64,000 nt of DNA from Marinobacterium rhizophilum DSM 18822 (GTDB lineage: Bacteria > Pseudomonadota > Gammaproteobacteria > Pseudomonadales > Balneatricaceae), in the NCBI RefSeq assembly GCF_000378045.1, contig NZ_KB899090.1:186001-250000 (forward strand), given 5' to 3'. Below are positions 9,375 to 18,710 of this stretch, piece after piece (the stretch's first letter is position 1; each line of letters starts with the position of its first letter). The translations under genes were made by a program, and so were the position numbers. The notes under the pieces were generated by a model. The model was given only the letters and a program-made list of their open reading frames with translations. It searched no databases and was not told the DNA's origin.

Positions 9375-10190
9375 ATGAAGCTGGTTTCATTCAATACCAA
9401 CGGAATACGCGCCCGCCTGCACCAGCTGGCTGCGCTGATCGAGTCGCACCAGCCGGATGTCATCGGCATACAGGAAACCAAGGTTGTGGACGCCGAGTTC
9501 CCCACCGACGCAATCGAGGCCCTGGGTTACCATGTGGAATACCACGGCCAGAAGGGTCACTACGGCGTTTGCCTGATCTCGCGCCAACCGCCGGTCTCTG
9601 TCCAAAAGGGTTTTCTGGGCGACGATGAAGATGCCCAGAAACGCCTGATCATTGGTCGCTATGCCAGCAGCAGCGGCAAGTTGATTACCGTCATCAACGG
9701 CTACTTCCCGCAGGGCGAGAACCTGGCGCATCCGACCAAGTTCCCCGCCAAACGCAAGTATTACGCAGACTTGCTGGCTCACCTGGAACAGCACTGCGAC
9801 CCGCAAGAGCCGCTGGTAGTCATGGGTGACCTGAACATTTCACCCGAAGACATCGATATCGGCATTGGCGAAGCCAACCGCAAGCGCTGGTTACGCGACG
9901 GCAAAACCAGTTTCCAGCCTGTCGAACGCGAATGGCTACAGCGCCTAAAAGACTGGGGCCTGCAGGACACCTACCGGCTGCACAAGCCGAACGATAATGA
10001 ACATTTCAGCTGGTTCGATTACCGTAGCCGCGGCTTCGAGCGCGAGCCCAGGCGTGGTCTGCGTATCGATGCCATCCTGGCGACAGCCCCCCTGGCAGCC
10101 CTGTGCACGGAGGCGGATATCGACTACGCGATTCGCGGCATGGAAAAGCCATCTGACCATGCACCGGTGTGGGCAACGTTTGACGTCTGA
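9375..10190 (+). CDS. xthA: Exodeoxyribonuclease III
   Basis: A 271-aa AP endonuclease/3'-5' exonuclease of the exonuclease-phosphatase fold, acting in base-excision repair. Landmarks: [15 protein letters not shown] at the N-terminus, the metal-binding Glu in GIQETKV (Glu34), [10 protein letters not shown], the catalytic [13 protein letters not shown], and the C-terminal [10 protein letters not shown] and [10 protein letters not shown] with the catalytic His. The length and start fit family members. It is divergent from gor and followed by a strong terminator. Confidence 0.95.
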   Translation: MKLVSFNTNGIRARLHQLAALIESHQPDVIGIQETKVVDAEFPTDAIEALGYHVEYHGQKGHYGVCLISRQPPVSVQKGFLGDDEDAQKRLIIGRYASSSGKLITVINGYFPQGENLAHPTKFPAKRKYYADLLAHLEQHCDPQEPLVVMGDLNISPEDIDIGIGEANRKRWLRDGKTSFQPVEREWLQRLKDWGLQDTYRLHKPNDNEHFSWFDYRSRGFEREPRRGLRIDAILATAPLAALCTEADIDYAIRGMEKPSDHAPVWATFDV

Positions 10191-10218
10191 CACCAGGCCG
10201 CAAAAGCCGCATTACCAG

Positions 10219-10246
10219 AACGCCCGCAATATCGCGGGCGTTCTTT
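10219..10246 (+). terminator. Rho-independent terminator after xthA
   Basis: Perfect 9-bp stem (aacgcccgc 10219-10227 with gcgggcgtt 10234-10242) with a six-base loop and a short T-rich tail, 28 bp after the xthA stop. Confidence 0.8.
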
Positions 10247-10279
10247 ATGTTTGCACTGCCGTTGCCTCAACGGCGACCC

Positions 10280-11215
10280 TCAGGCGGCGGACGGTGAAGC
10301 AAAGCCCGGCGGCTTAATCGCCAGCACATCGCAATCCATATTATCAAAGATCCGCTCGATGGTACTGCCAAGCAGCAGCCTGTCGAGAAACCCCCGGGCA
10401 ACGGACCCCATAACCATCACATCAATTTTATGCTGAGCCGCAAATGCGGGCAGCGTGAGATGGCTCTCTCCGTGCAGCTGATGTACCTGTTCGTCATCCA
10501 CGTGCACCCTTCCATCCAGCATTTTTTCCAGTGCCTCGGTATGCTGGCGCTTAACCTTTTCCTGCAACGCGGCATAATCCGTAACCACATGCTCATCAAA
10601 TATCGCCGACTGCGGCAGGGTATGAAAACTGTGCACCACATGCAGACGACCATCCGCCAGGCGTGCCAGCTGGCCGGCATGATCCAGGATACATCGGTCC
10701 AGATCAGCCGGCGCATCACACTCGTGAAAAGGATCGACGCAGGCGGCAATTGCCGGCACACGGCCCCATTGGTGCGCCTTGACCAGCAACATGGGCACCG
10801 CGCACTCACGTAGGAGCTGCCAGTCATCGTGCGCCATCAAGTAGTGCCCCAGACGGCTGTGAACGCCAATCTGGTGAATCAGCAAGTCCGGCCCAAAACG
10901 CTCAACCTTGCGAAGGACGCCGTCGCAATGGTGCCGATCCCACGCCACATCCACATCCACGTTCAGCCCCTGACTCTGCAGCCCGGAGGCGATTGTCAGC
11001 AACCGCCCCTCAACCTGGCGCAGATACCCGTGCCGTGCGTGCAGCCCTGCCTCCCGATCGAACAGGTAGCCATTGCGTACCGACAGATTAAAACAACAGC
11101 AAAACAGTTCGATGGATGCCCCCGAGCGCTCTGCCAGCCATACCGCCTTGGCAATGGCCTGCGCACTATCATGGTGCTCCTCAACATTGACCAGAATCTT
11201 GCTAATCGTTTTCAT
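10280..11215 (-). CDS. Tandem universal stress protein (UspE-like)
   Basis: A 311-aa cytoplasmic protein made of two Usp domains in tandem, as in UspE. The first (about 1-145) starts KILVNVEEHHDSAQAIAKAVWLAE; the second runs from about 155 to 300. The second retains the ATP-binding glycine signature of the family (VMGSVARGFLDRLLLGSTIERI), followed by DVLAIKPPG. The first lacks a clear copy. The start at 11215 has AGGAGG four bases upstream. Usp proteins are generally induced in stationary phase or by membrane and metabolic stress; no regulator is apparent here. Confidence 0.88.
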   Translation of the reverse strand: MKTISKILVNVEEHHDSAQAIAKAVWLAERSGASIELFCCCFNLSVRNGYLFDREAGLHARHGYLRQVEGRLLTIASGLQSQGLNVDVDVAWDRHHCDGVLRKVERFGPDLLIHQIGVHSRLGHYLMAHDDWQLLRECAVPMLLVKAHQWGRVPAIAACVDPFHECDAPADLDRCILDHAGQLARLADGRLHVVHSFHTLPQSAIFDEHVVTDYAALQEKVKRQHTEALEKMLDGRVHVDDEQVHQLHGESHLTLPAFAAQHKIDVMVMGSVARGFLDRLLLGSTIERIFDNMDCDVLAIKPPGFASPSAA

Positions 11216-11337
11216 ATTGCCTCCTGCAACCGCACCTCTTTGCAACCCCATATTTTCACAACCTGCATAATCCCACGATAATGTGACGGACAGCCTCCCA
11301 GACCCCGGCAGAGTCTGCTAGGATCAGCGCACACACT

Positions 11338-12645
11338 ATGAAGGATAGTGCGTTTGTGACGATACAAATTCTTCGCCTGCTTATCGCACCCTTTGCCCTG
11401 ATGCTCATGGCCACGCTCGTGCTGTTCAGCAACCTGAGCAGCCTCTCTGCCGAGCTGCAACTGCTTATAATCACCCTGCCCTACCTGCTGGGCGCTGCCA
11501 ACCTTCTGCTGGGTTTCCTGTTCAATCAGAGCCGGCTGTTACTCGCGGCATTCAATTTGCTGGGGGCCTATGCGCTCATTCAGTTTTGCCTGCAAACGCC
11601 CCTGCAGCAGCCGGACACTTACGTTCTGTTCAGCCTGCTGTCCCTGCTCATGCCGATCAATCATCTGGTGATCTGCCTGGCGCCCGAAAGAGGCCTGCTA
11701 AACAGGGGGGCCTGGCTGCGTCTGCTCGTGCCACTGGCCGCCTATCTGGCCCTCTGGTTCTTGTGGCACCAACAGCTGCTTGGCTACTGGCTGGGTCATC
11801 TGCCCATGTTGCTGCTCGACCTGATCGCCGAAAACCACTACCTCAGCGAAGGTGCCACCTGGCTGTTTGCCATTACCCTGATACTCAACGCAATCGTATT
11901 CTCGCTGCGCCGCACCCGTGCCGACGCGGCCTTGTTTGTCTCCCTGCTGACGATGCCGGCGCTGTTTTTCTGGTTTGATCTGAAACAGATTTCACCCCTG
12001 CTGTTTACCTGCATCCAGCTGATGCTGTGTCAGGCCCTTATCTCCCACTCCCACCAGCTGGCCTTCATCGACGAGCTGACCGGGCTGCCGGCGCGACGTG
12101 CATTGCAGGAGCAGCTTAGCAGCCTGGGACAGCGCTACACGCTGGCCATGATGGACATTGATCACTTCAAGCAATTTAACGACCGCCATGGCCACGATGC
12201 CGGCGACCAGGTTCTGCGCATGGTCGCCGCCCAGCTCAAGCAGGTGGGCGGTGGCGGGCGGGTATTCCGCTATGGCGGCGAGGAATTCACCGTGCTCTTT
12301 CGCGGTAAAACCGAAGCCGACGTCCTGCCGCACCTGGAGCAGCTGCGCGAGTCCATCGCCCACTACCCGCTGCACCTGCGCCAACCCAACCGTAGCGAAA
12401 ATACCAAGGTCGGCCGTCAACAGCGCCAGCCGGGCAAGAAGGCCAGGGATTCAGACAAGGCGCTTCAGGTTACCATCAGCATTGGTCTGTGCGAACGCGG
12501 ACCCATGCAGCTGCACAGCGATGAGGTCATGCAACTGGCTGACAAGGCGCTCTACGCCGCCAAACGGGCCGGGCGCAACCGCACCCTGGCCAATTCTCAG
12601 CTGACCCGACGCCGTCGACGCAGCAGTCAGGCTGATTTCGCTTGA
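11338..12645 (+). CDS. Membrane-bound diguanylate cyclase (GGDEF)
   Basis: A 435-aa protein with about seven or eight hydrophobic segments (residues ~8-235) followed by a cytoplasmic GGDEF domain (about 245-420). The catalytic signature is RYGGEEF, with AMMDIDHFKQFNDRHGHDAGDQVL at the nucleotide site, so c-di-GMP synthesis is likely. The RxxD inhibitory site expected just before GGEEF is absent (GGGGRVF there), so product inhibition is probably lost. A basic insert (NRSENTKVGRQQRQPGKKARDSD split over ~355-377) interrupts the fold before the IGLCERG strand. An in-frame GTG at 11356 with AAGGA upstream is an alternative start. Confidence 0.9.
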   Translation: MKDSAFVTIQILRLLIAPFALMLMATLVLFSNLSSLSAELQLLIITLPYLLGAANLLLGFLFNQSRLLLAAFNLLGAYALIQFCLQTPLQQPDTYVLFSLLSLLMPINHLVICLAPERGLLNRGAWLRLLVPLAAYLALWFLWHQQLLGYWLGHLPMLLLDLIAENHYLSEGATWLFAITLILNAIVFSLRRTRADAALFVSLLTMPALFFWFDLKQISPLLFTCIQLMLCQALISHSHQLAFIDELTGLPARRALQEQLSSLGQRYTLAMMDIDHFKQFNDRHGHDAGDQVLRMVAAQLKQVGGGGRVFRYGGEEFTVLFRGKTEADVLPHLEQLRESIAHYPLHLRQPNRSENTKVGRQQRQPGKKARDSDKALQVTISIGLCERGPMQLHSDEVMQLADKALYAAKRAGRNRTLANSQLTRRRRRSSQADFA

Positions 12646-12719
12646 ATACTTTTCACTCAACAGACTTCACTTGCCGCCGCTAAAGTGGACGTACTCAACA
12701 GCTGCGAGCGCAACCCGCC

Positions 12720-13337
12720 ATGGATATCAAACCCGACAACTTCGGACAGAAGGTAGCGGCCCATGCCAGGGCGCAAGATCGCCCGGGTGGCGGCATTGGT
12801 GAAGAGGTGTCCCACGCTGCGCGTACCGACAAGCAGCTTGCGCCGACAGAGCAATCCCAAAGCCGCAATCAGGCGATTCTCGCAGCCTCGCTCAAGGTCA
12901 GCATCGCTGCCGGCAGCCAGCCGATGGAAATGCTCTATCGCGGCGTCATCGACACACTCAATGCAGAGCTGAAAACGGACCTGGGCGATACGCCACTTCA
13001 AACGGCCTATGCCACACAGCTGGACGTAAGCCCGAAGACCACTGCGATGCGCATCCTGAGCCGTGCGACAGGTTTTTTCGAGTCATATCGCGCGCAACAT
13101 GCGCAGCTGAACGAGAACGATGCCAGGGCCCGCTTCACGGACCTGCTTCGCTCAGGCGTCATACAGGGCTTTGATCAGGCTCGGGATATCCTGCAGGGCC
13201 TGGGCGTACTGGAAACGGATATCGCCAGCGCCATCGATGCAACCTACACCCTGGTCATGCAGGGGCTGAACGCCTTCCAGACGCCCTCCCAGGCAGCGGT
13301 TGACCAAGAACTGAGGCCGGCAAGCACAGCTGACTGA
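12720..13337 (+). CDS. DUF5610-like protein of unknown function
   Basis: A 205-aa soluble protein: a polar, probably disordered N-terminus (1-45), then a helical domain starting NQAILAASLKVSIAAGSQPMEMLYRGVIDTLN and continuing through TTAMRILSRATGFFESY, GVIQGFDQARDILQGLGVL and AIDATYTLVMQGLNAF. That order of motifs matches what I recall of DUF5610 proteins in Pseudomonas and Vibrio. No signal peptide or Cys. The function is unknown. It stands alone between a diguanylate cyclase and an ArsR regulator, all on the plus strand with gaps of ~75-80 bp. Confidence 0.6.
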   Translation: MDIKPDNFGQKVAAHARAQDRPGGGIGEEVSHAARTDKQLAPTEQSQSRNQAILAASLKVSIAAGSQPMEMLYRGVIDTLNAELKTDLGDTPLQTAYATQLDVSPKTTAMRILSRATGFFESYRAQHAQLNENDARARFTDLLRSGVIQGFDQARDILQGLGVLETDIASAIDATYTLVMQGLNAFQTPSQAAVDQELRPASTAD

Positions 13338-13416
13338 CATCAGGCGATTTGTGCTTAACGTAGCCGACACGTAAAATTCAGTCATTGCGTACCATTAACG
13401 TCCGGAGTTTCCGCTT

Positions 13417-13746
13417 TTGTCCCCACCAGCTTCAGCCCCCAAGGCGCCTTCCCTTGAAGACATGAAAGCCAATGCAGCCAGGGCTGCACGCCTGATGCGG
13501 GCCCTGAGCAACGAGCACCGCCTGCTGATTCTGTGTTATCTGCAGGACCGCGAGCTGTCAGTCAGTGAACTCAATCAATGCCTGTCACTGAGCCAGTCGG
13601 CACTGTCACAGCACCTGGCGATATTACGCAATGATGGCCTGGTGCAGACCCGGCGCGAGTCCCAGACCATTTTCTACTCCCTGCACGGAGACCAGGCACA
13701 GCGGGTAATTCAGACGCTGCACGAGCTCTACTGCGCCGACAAATAG
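13417..13746 (+). CDS. ArsR-family (BigR/YgaV-like) transcriptional regulator
   Basis: A 109-aa winged-helix repressor. The region ARLMRALSNEHRLLILCYLQDRELSVSELNQCLSLSQSALSQHLAILRNDGLVQTRRESQTIFYSL is closest to the BigR/SqrR/YgaV branch, whose characterised members sense sulfide or redox state through two Cys. Here only one Cys sits in the canonical early position (ILCYLQ) and one near the C-terminus (LYCADK), which is the usual BigR arrangement, so thiol-based sensing is plausible but inferred. The start is taken as the TTG at 13417, with GGAG about ten bases upstream. No classic target such as a sulfur dioxygenase is adjacent. Confidence 0.82.
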   Translation: MSPPASAPKAPSLEDMKANAARAARLMRALSNEHRLLILCYLQDRELSVSELNQCLSLSQSALSQHLAILRNDGLVQTRRESQTIFYSLHGDQAQRVIQTLHELYCADK

Positions 13747-13752
13747 AGCGAC

Positions 13753-14112
13753 TCAGCCAGCCCCGTCCCAGCGAAACCGTGACAGCGGAATGCGCCCTCC
13801 CAGAAAACAGACACCTTCTGATTCGAGCCTGTTACGCTGCAGCCTGGCGCCTTCGCTGCCCGCCGGCAGCGACAGTTCGCCTTTTGCATTCACCACGCGG
13901 TGCCAGGGCAATCGGCTGCCTTGCGGCAACCGGCTGAGAATGCGGCCCACCAGACGCGCGCGGCGCGGCAGGCCCGCCAAGTCGGCCACCTGCCCGTAGC
14001 TGCATACGCGACCAGAGGGGATTCGCGCGACCACCTGCCAGATACGCTCGGCATCGCTCAAGGGCTCTGTAGTCACGTCGCCTGCCTGACCCTGCCGTTC
14101 TATGCCGCCCAT
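13753..14112 (-). CDS. Alkyltransferase-like protein (ATL), DNA base-flipping
   Basis: A relative of O6-alkylguanine-DNA alkyltransferase. The C-terminal MGMT fold is clear (ARIPSGRVCSYGQVADLAGLP, then RLVGRILSRLP), but the active-site PCHR is PWHR (LPWHRVVNAKGELSLP), so the acceptor Cys is replaced by Trp. That defines ATL proteins, which bind O6-alkylguanine and hand it to nucleotide excision repair without repairing it themselves. The start is uncertain: ATG 14112 gives 119 aa, while a GTG at 14076 with AGGCAGG upstream gives 107 aa, closer to other short ATLs. Confidence 0.88.
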   Translation of the reverse strand: MGGIERQGQAGDVTTEPLSDAERIWQVVARIPSGRVCSYGQVADLAGLPRRARLVGRILSRLPQGSRLPWHRVVNAKGELSLPAGSEGARLQRNRLESEGVCFLGGRIPLSRFRWDGAG

Positions 14113-14203
14113 GAATGACGACCCGCTGCGGTGCTGAACCGGGTCAATGCACCACCCTGCGGGGCGTGCGACGAGCACCCACCGGTGCGTACAGCCGGCC
14201 GGT

Positions 14204-16939
14204 TCAAGACTGCAACCGATACATCTGCCATTCCTCGGTTGGCTCGTTCAGCATCATGACCATTTCGACCACGTCTTCTTCGGCATTGAAGCGGGTTTTG
14301 AAACCCAGTTTGCGGGCCAGTGTCTGCATACCCCGATTAACCGGCAAGGTCGTTCCGTACAACTGCAGCGTTCCCCGACTGCGACAGTAATCAATCAGCT
14401 TTTGCATGAGTACGGCCCCAACGCCCTCGCCCTGCAAATCGTCCCGAATCACAATGGAGAATTCACTGCGCACATTATCTGCATCCGTCACCGCGCGCAC
14501 CACGGCCAACGTTTCGTTGCCTGACCCGTTTTCTCGCGGTGCCGAGACAACAAACGCCATTTCGCGGTCATAGTCGATCTGGGTCCAGTTGGCCAGCTCG
14601 TGGTGGGTTGGCACACCCCGGCTGTAGAAATAGCGCATGCGGATCGATTCAGGGCTGAGATGATTGTAAAAATCCAGGTGATCGGGTTCGTCCTCGCCAC
14701 GAATGGCACGCACCACCGCCTGTCGACCCGAGCGCCGCAGGCGAATCGTCTCGGTCAGATGCTCAGGGTAGGGCGAGATTGCCAGATGGACGGGCTCAGC
14801 CACCGAAACGGCCACATCAACCGCCAGCAACCCGCGCTTGTTTAGCAACAGCGGGTTGATTTCAAGCCCGGCGATATTGGGCAGATCAACCACCATCTCC
14901 GACAATTTGATCAGCAGCTCACACAGCTGATCAACATCCCGCTCAACCTGGTAGCTGTTTTCACAAATAATGTCATAGACCCGCGAGCGCTTTACCAGGG
15001 TACGTGCCAGGGCCTGGTTCAGCGGCGGTAACATCAGCTGGCGATCCGCCAGCACATCCACCGTGTAGCCCCCGGCACCAAACAGCATCAACGGACCAAA
15101 GATTGGATCGCGTGTCACGCCAAGGTTAATCTGCAGCGACTGAAAGCCGCGTTTCATCTGCTGCACGCAATACCCCATGACCTGCTCATCACGAAAACGC
15201 TCGCGCACACGGTATTCGAGCCGGGTCACCGCATGCTTGACCTCGCTGATCGAGTACAGATCCAGCGCCAGATCGCGCCAGCGCTGTCGAACCTTGTCGT
15301 CATAGCTGAATGGGTAGACATTTTCACTGTGCAGTACCCGTACCGCCACAGAACCGCCCAGCTGCTTGGCAGCCTCGACCACACCCTCGACCGTATCGGC
15401 GTAGTAGGAATGGGCCACCGGCACGCCGTACAGATCCAGCAGTTCACAGGCTTCGGCATGATGCAGATAGTCACGCCCCTGCTCCAGCGCCTTCGCCACC
15501 AGGTTACGGGCCTGAATGTGGTTCTGGCTGTTCTGCATCAGAAAAGGCGCCGGTGTCTGGCGCATGACTTCCTGGTTGTGCTTGTAACGCACCATCTGCA
15601 AAAACGCATCAACCGCTTCCTCCGGCGTGAGGAAGGTTGCGATACCGGCGGTATTAAAATAATTGCGCGCCGCAATGGCCGTGGCACGTCCCATCCAGCA
15701 ACTGAGCACATTGCGCGCCGTGACCCGGGCGACAGCAATCACGGCCTGGGCGGTCTCGGCACCCGGGGCCAGGTGAGTCGGCGCATGTATCACCAGCACC
15801 GCATCCACTCCCGTATCGGCCACCAGTATTCGCAGCGCGCTTGCAAAACGCTCGGGCGTGGCGTCGGCATTAAGGTCGACCGGGTTACGCCGGTTCCAGC
15901 CATCGGGCAGTAATGCCGCCAGTGCCTCGCAGCTGGCGTCGGACAACTGCGCCAGCTGGCCGCCGCCGCGCAGCAAACGGTCGGTCGCCAATGCATTAGG
16001 CCCCATGCCATTGCACAGGATTGCAAGCCGCTCACCGCGCAGGGGCTTCATGCGCGACAGGGTTTCCAGCGCATGGAACAGCTGATCCGATGTCTCAACC
16101 CGCAATACACCGGCACGGCGCAACGCCGCATCATAAACCCGATCCTCGTCGTACACACCGGGCGCCAGCTGGGCGCTGTGCTCAGCGTCCTGCACCACAT
16201 CTGACTTGAGTACCAGCACGAGCTTGTTGCGCGATGCGCCGCGTAACGCCGAGAGAAAGTTCCGGGCAGAGCCGGTCATTCGATCCATTTGTAGCAGGAT
16301 GGCCCGCGTATGCGGGTCCTTGGCCAGATAGTCGATTACCGCCGGGATATCGACATCCACGCTTTGCCCCAGGGTTAGAAAATGGGAAAAACCAATCTCC
16401 TGCCCATTGGCCCAGTCAATCATTGCAGTGCCAATCAGTCCTGACTGGCCCACATACGCCACCTTGCCGTTACTGATATTGACATGGGAATAACTGGCGT
16501 TCATATGCGAGCCCGGCACCAGCAACCCCATGCAGTCAGGCCCCAGAATTCGAATTCCGTAAGGGTGTGCCGCATCCAGCACTTCCTGGTGCAGCGTGCG
16601 CTCGGTTTTGCTGTCTCGAATCGACAGCCCCCCGGTCAGAATCAGGGCCGCCTTCACCATGTGGGCGCCCAGCTTGCGGATGATATCGGCCACGGTCTGG
16701 GGCGGCGAACAGATGATGGCCAGGTCCGGCATTTTCGGCAGTTCACTGACCGTTTTGACACAAGCCACACCGCGTACGGTATCGTAGCCCTGCGCATTGA
16801 CGACGATCAGCTCTCCCTCGTAACCGCCGTCGAGCAGATTCTGCAACACGACACCACCCATGCTGTCATCCCGTTCAGAGGCTCCAAAAACAGCGATGGA
16901 TGCGGGTTTGAAAAAGCGCTTCAGGTATTTAGTCGACAC
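14204..16939 (-). CDS. Protein lysine acetyltransferase Pat (PatZ/YfiQ type)
   Basis: A 911-aa fusion of a catalytically inactive NDP-forming acyl-CoA synthetase (about residues 1-690: CoA-binding fold KPASIAVFGASERDDSMGG, succinyl-CoA-synthetase-like flavodoxin domain, then an ATP-grasp part) and a C-terminal GNAT acetyltransferase (about 725-890: SIVIRDDLQGEGVGAVLMQKLIDYCRSRG). This architecture is that of PatZ/Pka, which acetylates acetyl-CoA synthetase and other metabolic enzymes. The start is a GTG at 16939 preceded by AGGAAG. The gene is monocistronic, with a ~220-bp gap to the divergent lipoprotein. Confidence 0.92.
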   Translation of the reverse strand: MSTKYLKRFFKPASIAVFGASERDDSMGGVVLQNLLDGGYEGELIVVNAQGYDTVRGVACVKTVSELPKMPDLAIICSPPQTVADIIRKLGAHMVKAALILTGGLSIRDSKTERTLHQEVLDAAHPYGIRILGPDCMGLLVPGSHMNASYSHVNISNGKVAYVGQSGLIGTAMIDWANGQEIGFSHFLTLGQSVDVDIPAVIDYLAKDPHTRAILLQMDRMTGSARNFLSALRGASRNKLVLVLKSDVVQDAEHSAQLAPGVYDEDRVYDAALRRAGVLRVETSDQLFHALETLSRMKPLRGERLAILCNGMGPNALATDRLLRGGGQLAQLSDASCEALAALLPDGWNRRNPVDLNADATPERFASALRILVADTGVDAVLVIHAPTHLAPGAETAQAVIAVARVTARNVLSCWMGRATAIAARNYFNTAGIATFLTPEEAVDAFLQMVRYKHNQEVMRQTPAPFLMQNSQNHIQARNLVAKALEQGRDYLHHAEACELLDLYGVPVAHSYYADTVEGVVEAAKQLGGSVAVRVLHSENVYPFSYDDKVRQRWRDLALDLYSISEVKHAVTRLEYRVRERFRDEQVMGYCVQQMKRGFQSLQINLGVTRDPIFGPLMLFGAGGYTVDVLADRQLMLPPLNQALARTLVKRSRVYDIICENSYQVERDVDQLCELLIKLSEMVVDLPNIAGLEINPLLLNKRGLLAVDVAVSVAEPVHLAISPYPEHLTETIRLRRSGRQAVVRAIRGEDEPDHLDFYNHLSPESIRMRYFYSRGVPTHHELANWTQIDYDREMAFVVSAPRENGSGNETLAVVRAVTDADNVRSEFSIVIRDDLQGEGVGAVLMQKLIDYCRSRGTLQLYGTTLPVNRGMQTLARKLGFKTRFNAEEDVVEMVMMLNEPTEEWQMYRLQS

Positions 16940-17156
16940 ACGACGCTTCCTATTTAAACGGGCCGGGTAAGATTGCGCATTCGAATCAGCTTACCATTTT
17001 AGCCTGCATTGCCGGTTACGGGGGCGACTCAGGTCATATCAGGTTCGACTCGCGCCGCCCGGCAGCGCCACGGGGGGGCGACGGCCTGTCAGCGACAGCA
17101 AACTCGCATACAATACAGCGCTCAGGATCCCTTCAGACAAAGGACAGATATTCCGC

Positions 17157-17873
17157 ATGCGCCTGCCCAACTTACGCTTGTTTTTGCCTGCCCTGCTGCT
17201 CGCTGGCTGCAGCAGCGCTCCGCCACCGCCGGTTGTCACTCCGGCCCCGCCACCGACCCAGCCGCCAACCGAGGCACCGCGCCTGACCGAAGTCTTGCCC
17301 GACCCTGTACGGCCACAGATCCATGCCCTCAAGGCAGACCCCGGCGAGCTTGCCCAGCGCTTTGTCGAAGACTACCAGAAGCAGGCGTTGTATAGCGGCC
17401 AGCACGCCGCCACTCTGGCGCGTCAGTACCAGTTTCGGGAAAACCGCTGGTCAACCCAGCAGGACCGGCTGATGATGATCTTTGACAACAGCCAGGGGGA
17501 TACCGGTTTTGTCGCCTGGAGCCTGAGCCCCACGGCCACGGCCACCTCCCTGCGCGTAAATGATTCCAGGATCGGTCAGCGCTTTGCGCTCATTCTTCGC
17601 CCGGCACGCCTGTGCTTTGCGATTAATGCCGCCCAGGCGCCAAGTTGGGGTACTGGCCGCTGGAACTATGATCCGCAGCGCCCCGGCTCATTCGAATGCA
17701 ACGGCCTCACCAACAGTTCCGCTTTCAAGCCCGGGACCCGTCTGCCGGCTCTACTGGGCGCCTACTTTTCAGAGGGCGATGCGGTACTGATGTTTGACAG
17801 CCGCGGACAGCGTGATGAGATCGCGGGCGTACTGGCCCAGCTATTTCCCTACCTCACGTTTAGCCCGCGCTAG
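17157..17873 (+). CDS. Predicted lipoprotein with proline-rich linker
   Basis: A 238-aa protein with a short signal peptide and lipobox LLAGC (Cys at residue 18), a Pro-rich tether (about 22-43: PPPPVVTPAPPPTQPP) and a ~190-residue globular domain. The domain includes TTP-free segments such as FVEDYQKQALYSGQHAATLARQY, DRLMMIFDNSQGDTGFVAW and a C-terminal AVLMFDSRGQRDEIAGVLAQLF. Two Cys (ARLCFAIN, FECNGL) could pair in the periplasm. I do not recognise the family. It probably sits in the inner leaflet of the outer membrane with the domain held across the periplasm by the linker. It is followed by a terminator. Confidence 0.75.
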   Translation: MRLPNLRLFLPALLLAGCSSAPPPPVVTPAPPPTQPPTEAPRLTEVLPDPVRPQIHALKADPGELAQRFVEDYQKQALYSGQHAATLARQYQFRENRWSTQQDRLMMIFDNSQGDTGFVAWSLSPTATATSLRVNDSRIGQRFALILRPARLCFAINAAQAPSWGTGRWNYDPQRPGSFECNGLTNSSAFKPGTRLPALLGAYFSEGDAVLMFDSRGQRDEIAGVLAQLFPYLTFSPR

Positions 17874-17905
17874 CCGATAAAACCGGCCTGAGTCCGGCGC
17901 AACAA

Positions 17906-17929
17906 AGGCGGCCCCAGGCCGCCTGTTTT
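17906..17929 (+). terminator. Terminator after the proline-rich lipoprotein
   Basis: Stem aggcggcc (17906-17913) with ggccgcct (17917-17924), loop cca, then gtttt. It lies 33 bp past the stop. Confidence 0.85.
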
Positions 17930-18109
17930 CCCAATTGCAAATCCAATGCGGCAAGCTCTAATATCTGTTCCATACTAGTTTTAGGAAGTTACCCATGAGC
18001 TGCCGCACGGCAGGCTCTGGGCGTATGTCGCTGCCACAAGTCAGGACGCAAGCAGCGACACCCGCATTTTCAGCAAGGCATTGCACGGACAGATGTCGAG
18101 AACAGATTT

Positions 18110-18307
18110 ATGAGCAAAAAACACAACAGCAGCGACATGACAGACGACGATGATGTCGTGGACTGGGACTCCGAACCGGAGATCAAGGAAGACGCCCCCA
18201 TTAAAAGTAAAACCATCGATCCGGCTGCGCGGCGCCGAATCGAGCAGTTGCTCGAAGAGCGTGCCTTGAGACAGCAGATTAGAGATGAGTTTGACGACGA
18301 CTATTAA
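18110..18307 (+). CDS. PA3496-family small protein, copy 1
   Basis: A 65-aa acidic/basic protein. After a run of acidic residues (TDDDDVVDWDSEPEIKED), the C-terminal half is an amphipathic basic helix, ARRRIEQLLEERALRQQIRDEFDDDY, the hallmark of the PA3496-like small proteins of Pseudomonas and relatives. Their role is not well established, and databases describe them as putative envelope-integrity proteins. A second, related gene lies 403 bp downstream in the same orientation. Confidence 0.8.
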   Translation: MSKKHNSSDMTDDDDVVDWDSEPEIKEDAPIKSKTIDPAARRRIEQLLEERALRQQIRDEFDDDY

Positions 18308-18710
18308 ACACCGCTTCAGTGCCGCCTGTTAACAGACGTCCATCCCGGAACCGACCCTCTGCGCCGGTTCCAGCCCCGCTTGCACGCATGCTGCCACAGC
18401 CCCGATCAAGCCCGTCCGCAGCCCCAGCCCCCCGCATCGGAACCCCCTGGTGAGAAATTTACGGCGCGTCGAAAAATTCACTTTACCCGGCGCCAAAAGC
18501 TGCTATATATTCGCGAAATGGACTGCAGGGCCTATTGTCAAGCTCCAAATGGCAGCAATCCGACAGGCACCCGGCAACCCGGCAACCCGGCGCCCGGCAG
18601 CCCGGCGCTCCTGAGTGCAAGCACATCGGCACAGTGGCGCGCTATAAATTATCCACCGACGGGGCCCCGTCCCTGTTTGATTTCAACCTGAGATGTGAGA
18701 ACGAGAGCCG
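18308..18710. other. Gap between the two PA3496-type genes
   Basis: About 400 bp with no supported gene. It includes a C+G-rich stretch at about 18580-18606 made of short imperfect repeats of the type cggcaacc/cggcgccc. The T/A-rich stretch ctgctatatattcgcg at about 18499-18514 could be a promoter core for the second gene. Nothing else was recognised. Confidence 0.4.

Noticed and set aside
17000-17080. tRNA-like ggttcgactc sequence upstream of the lipoprotein gene
   Set aside because: No acceptor stem, anticodon arm or CCA end can be formed around it.
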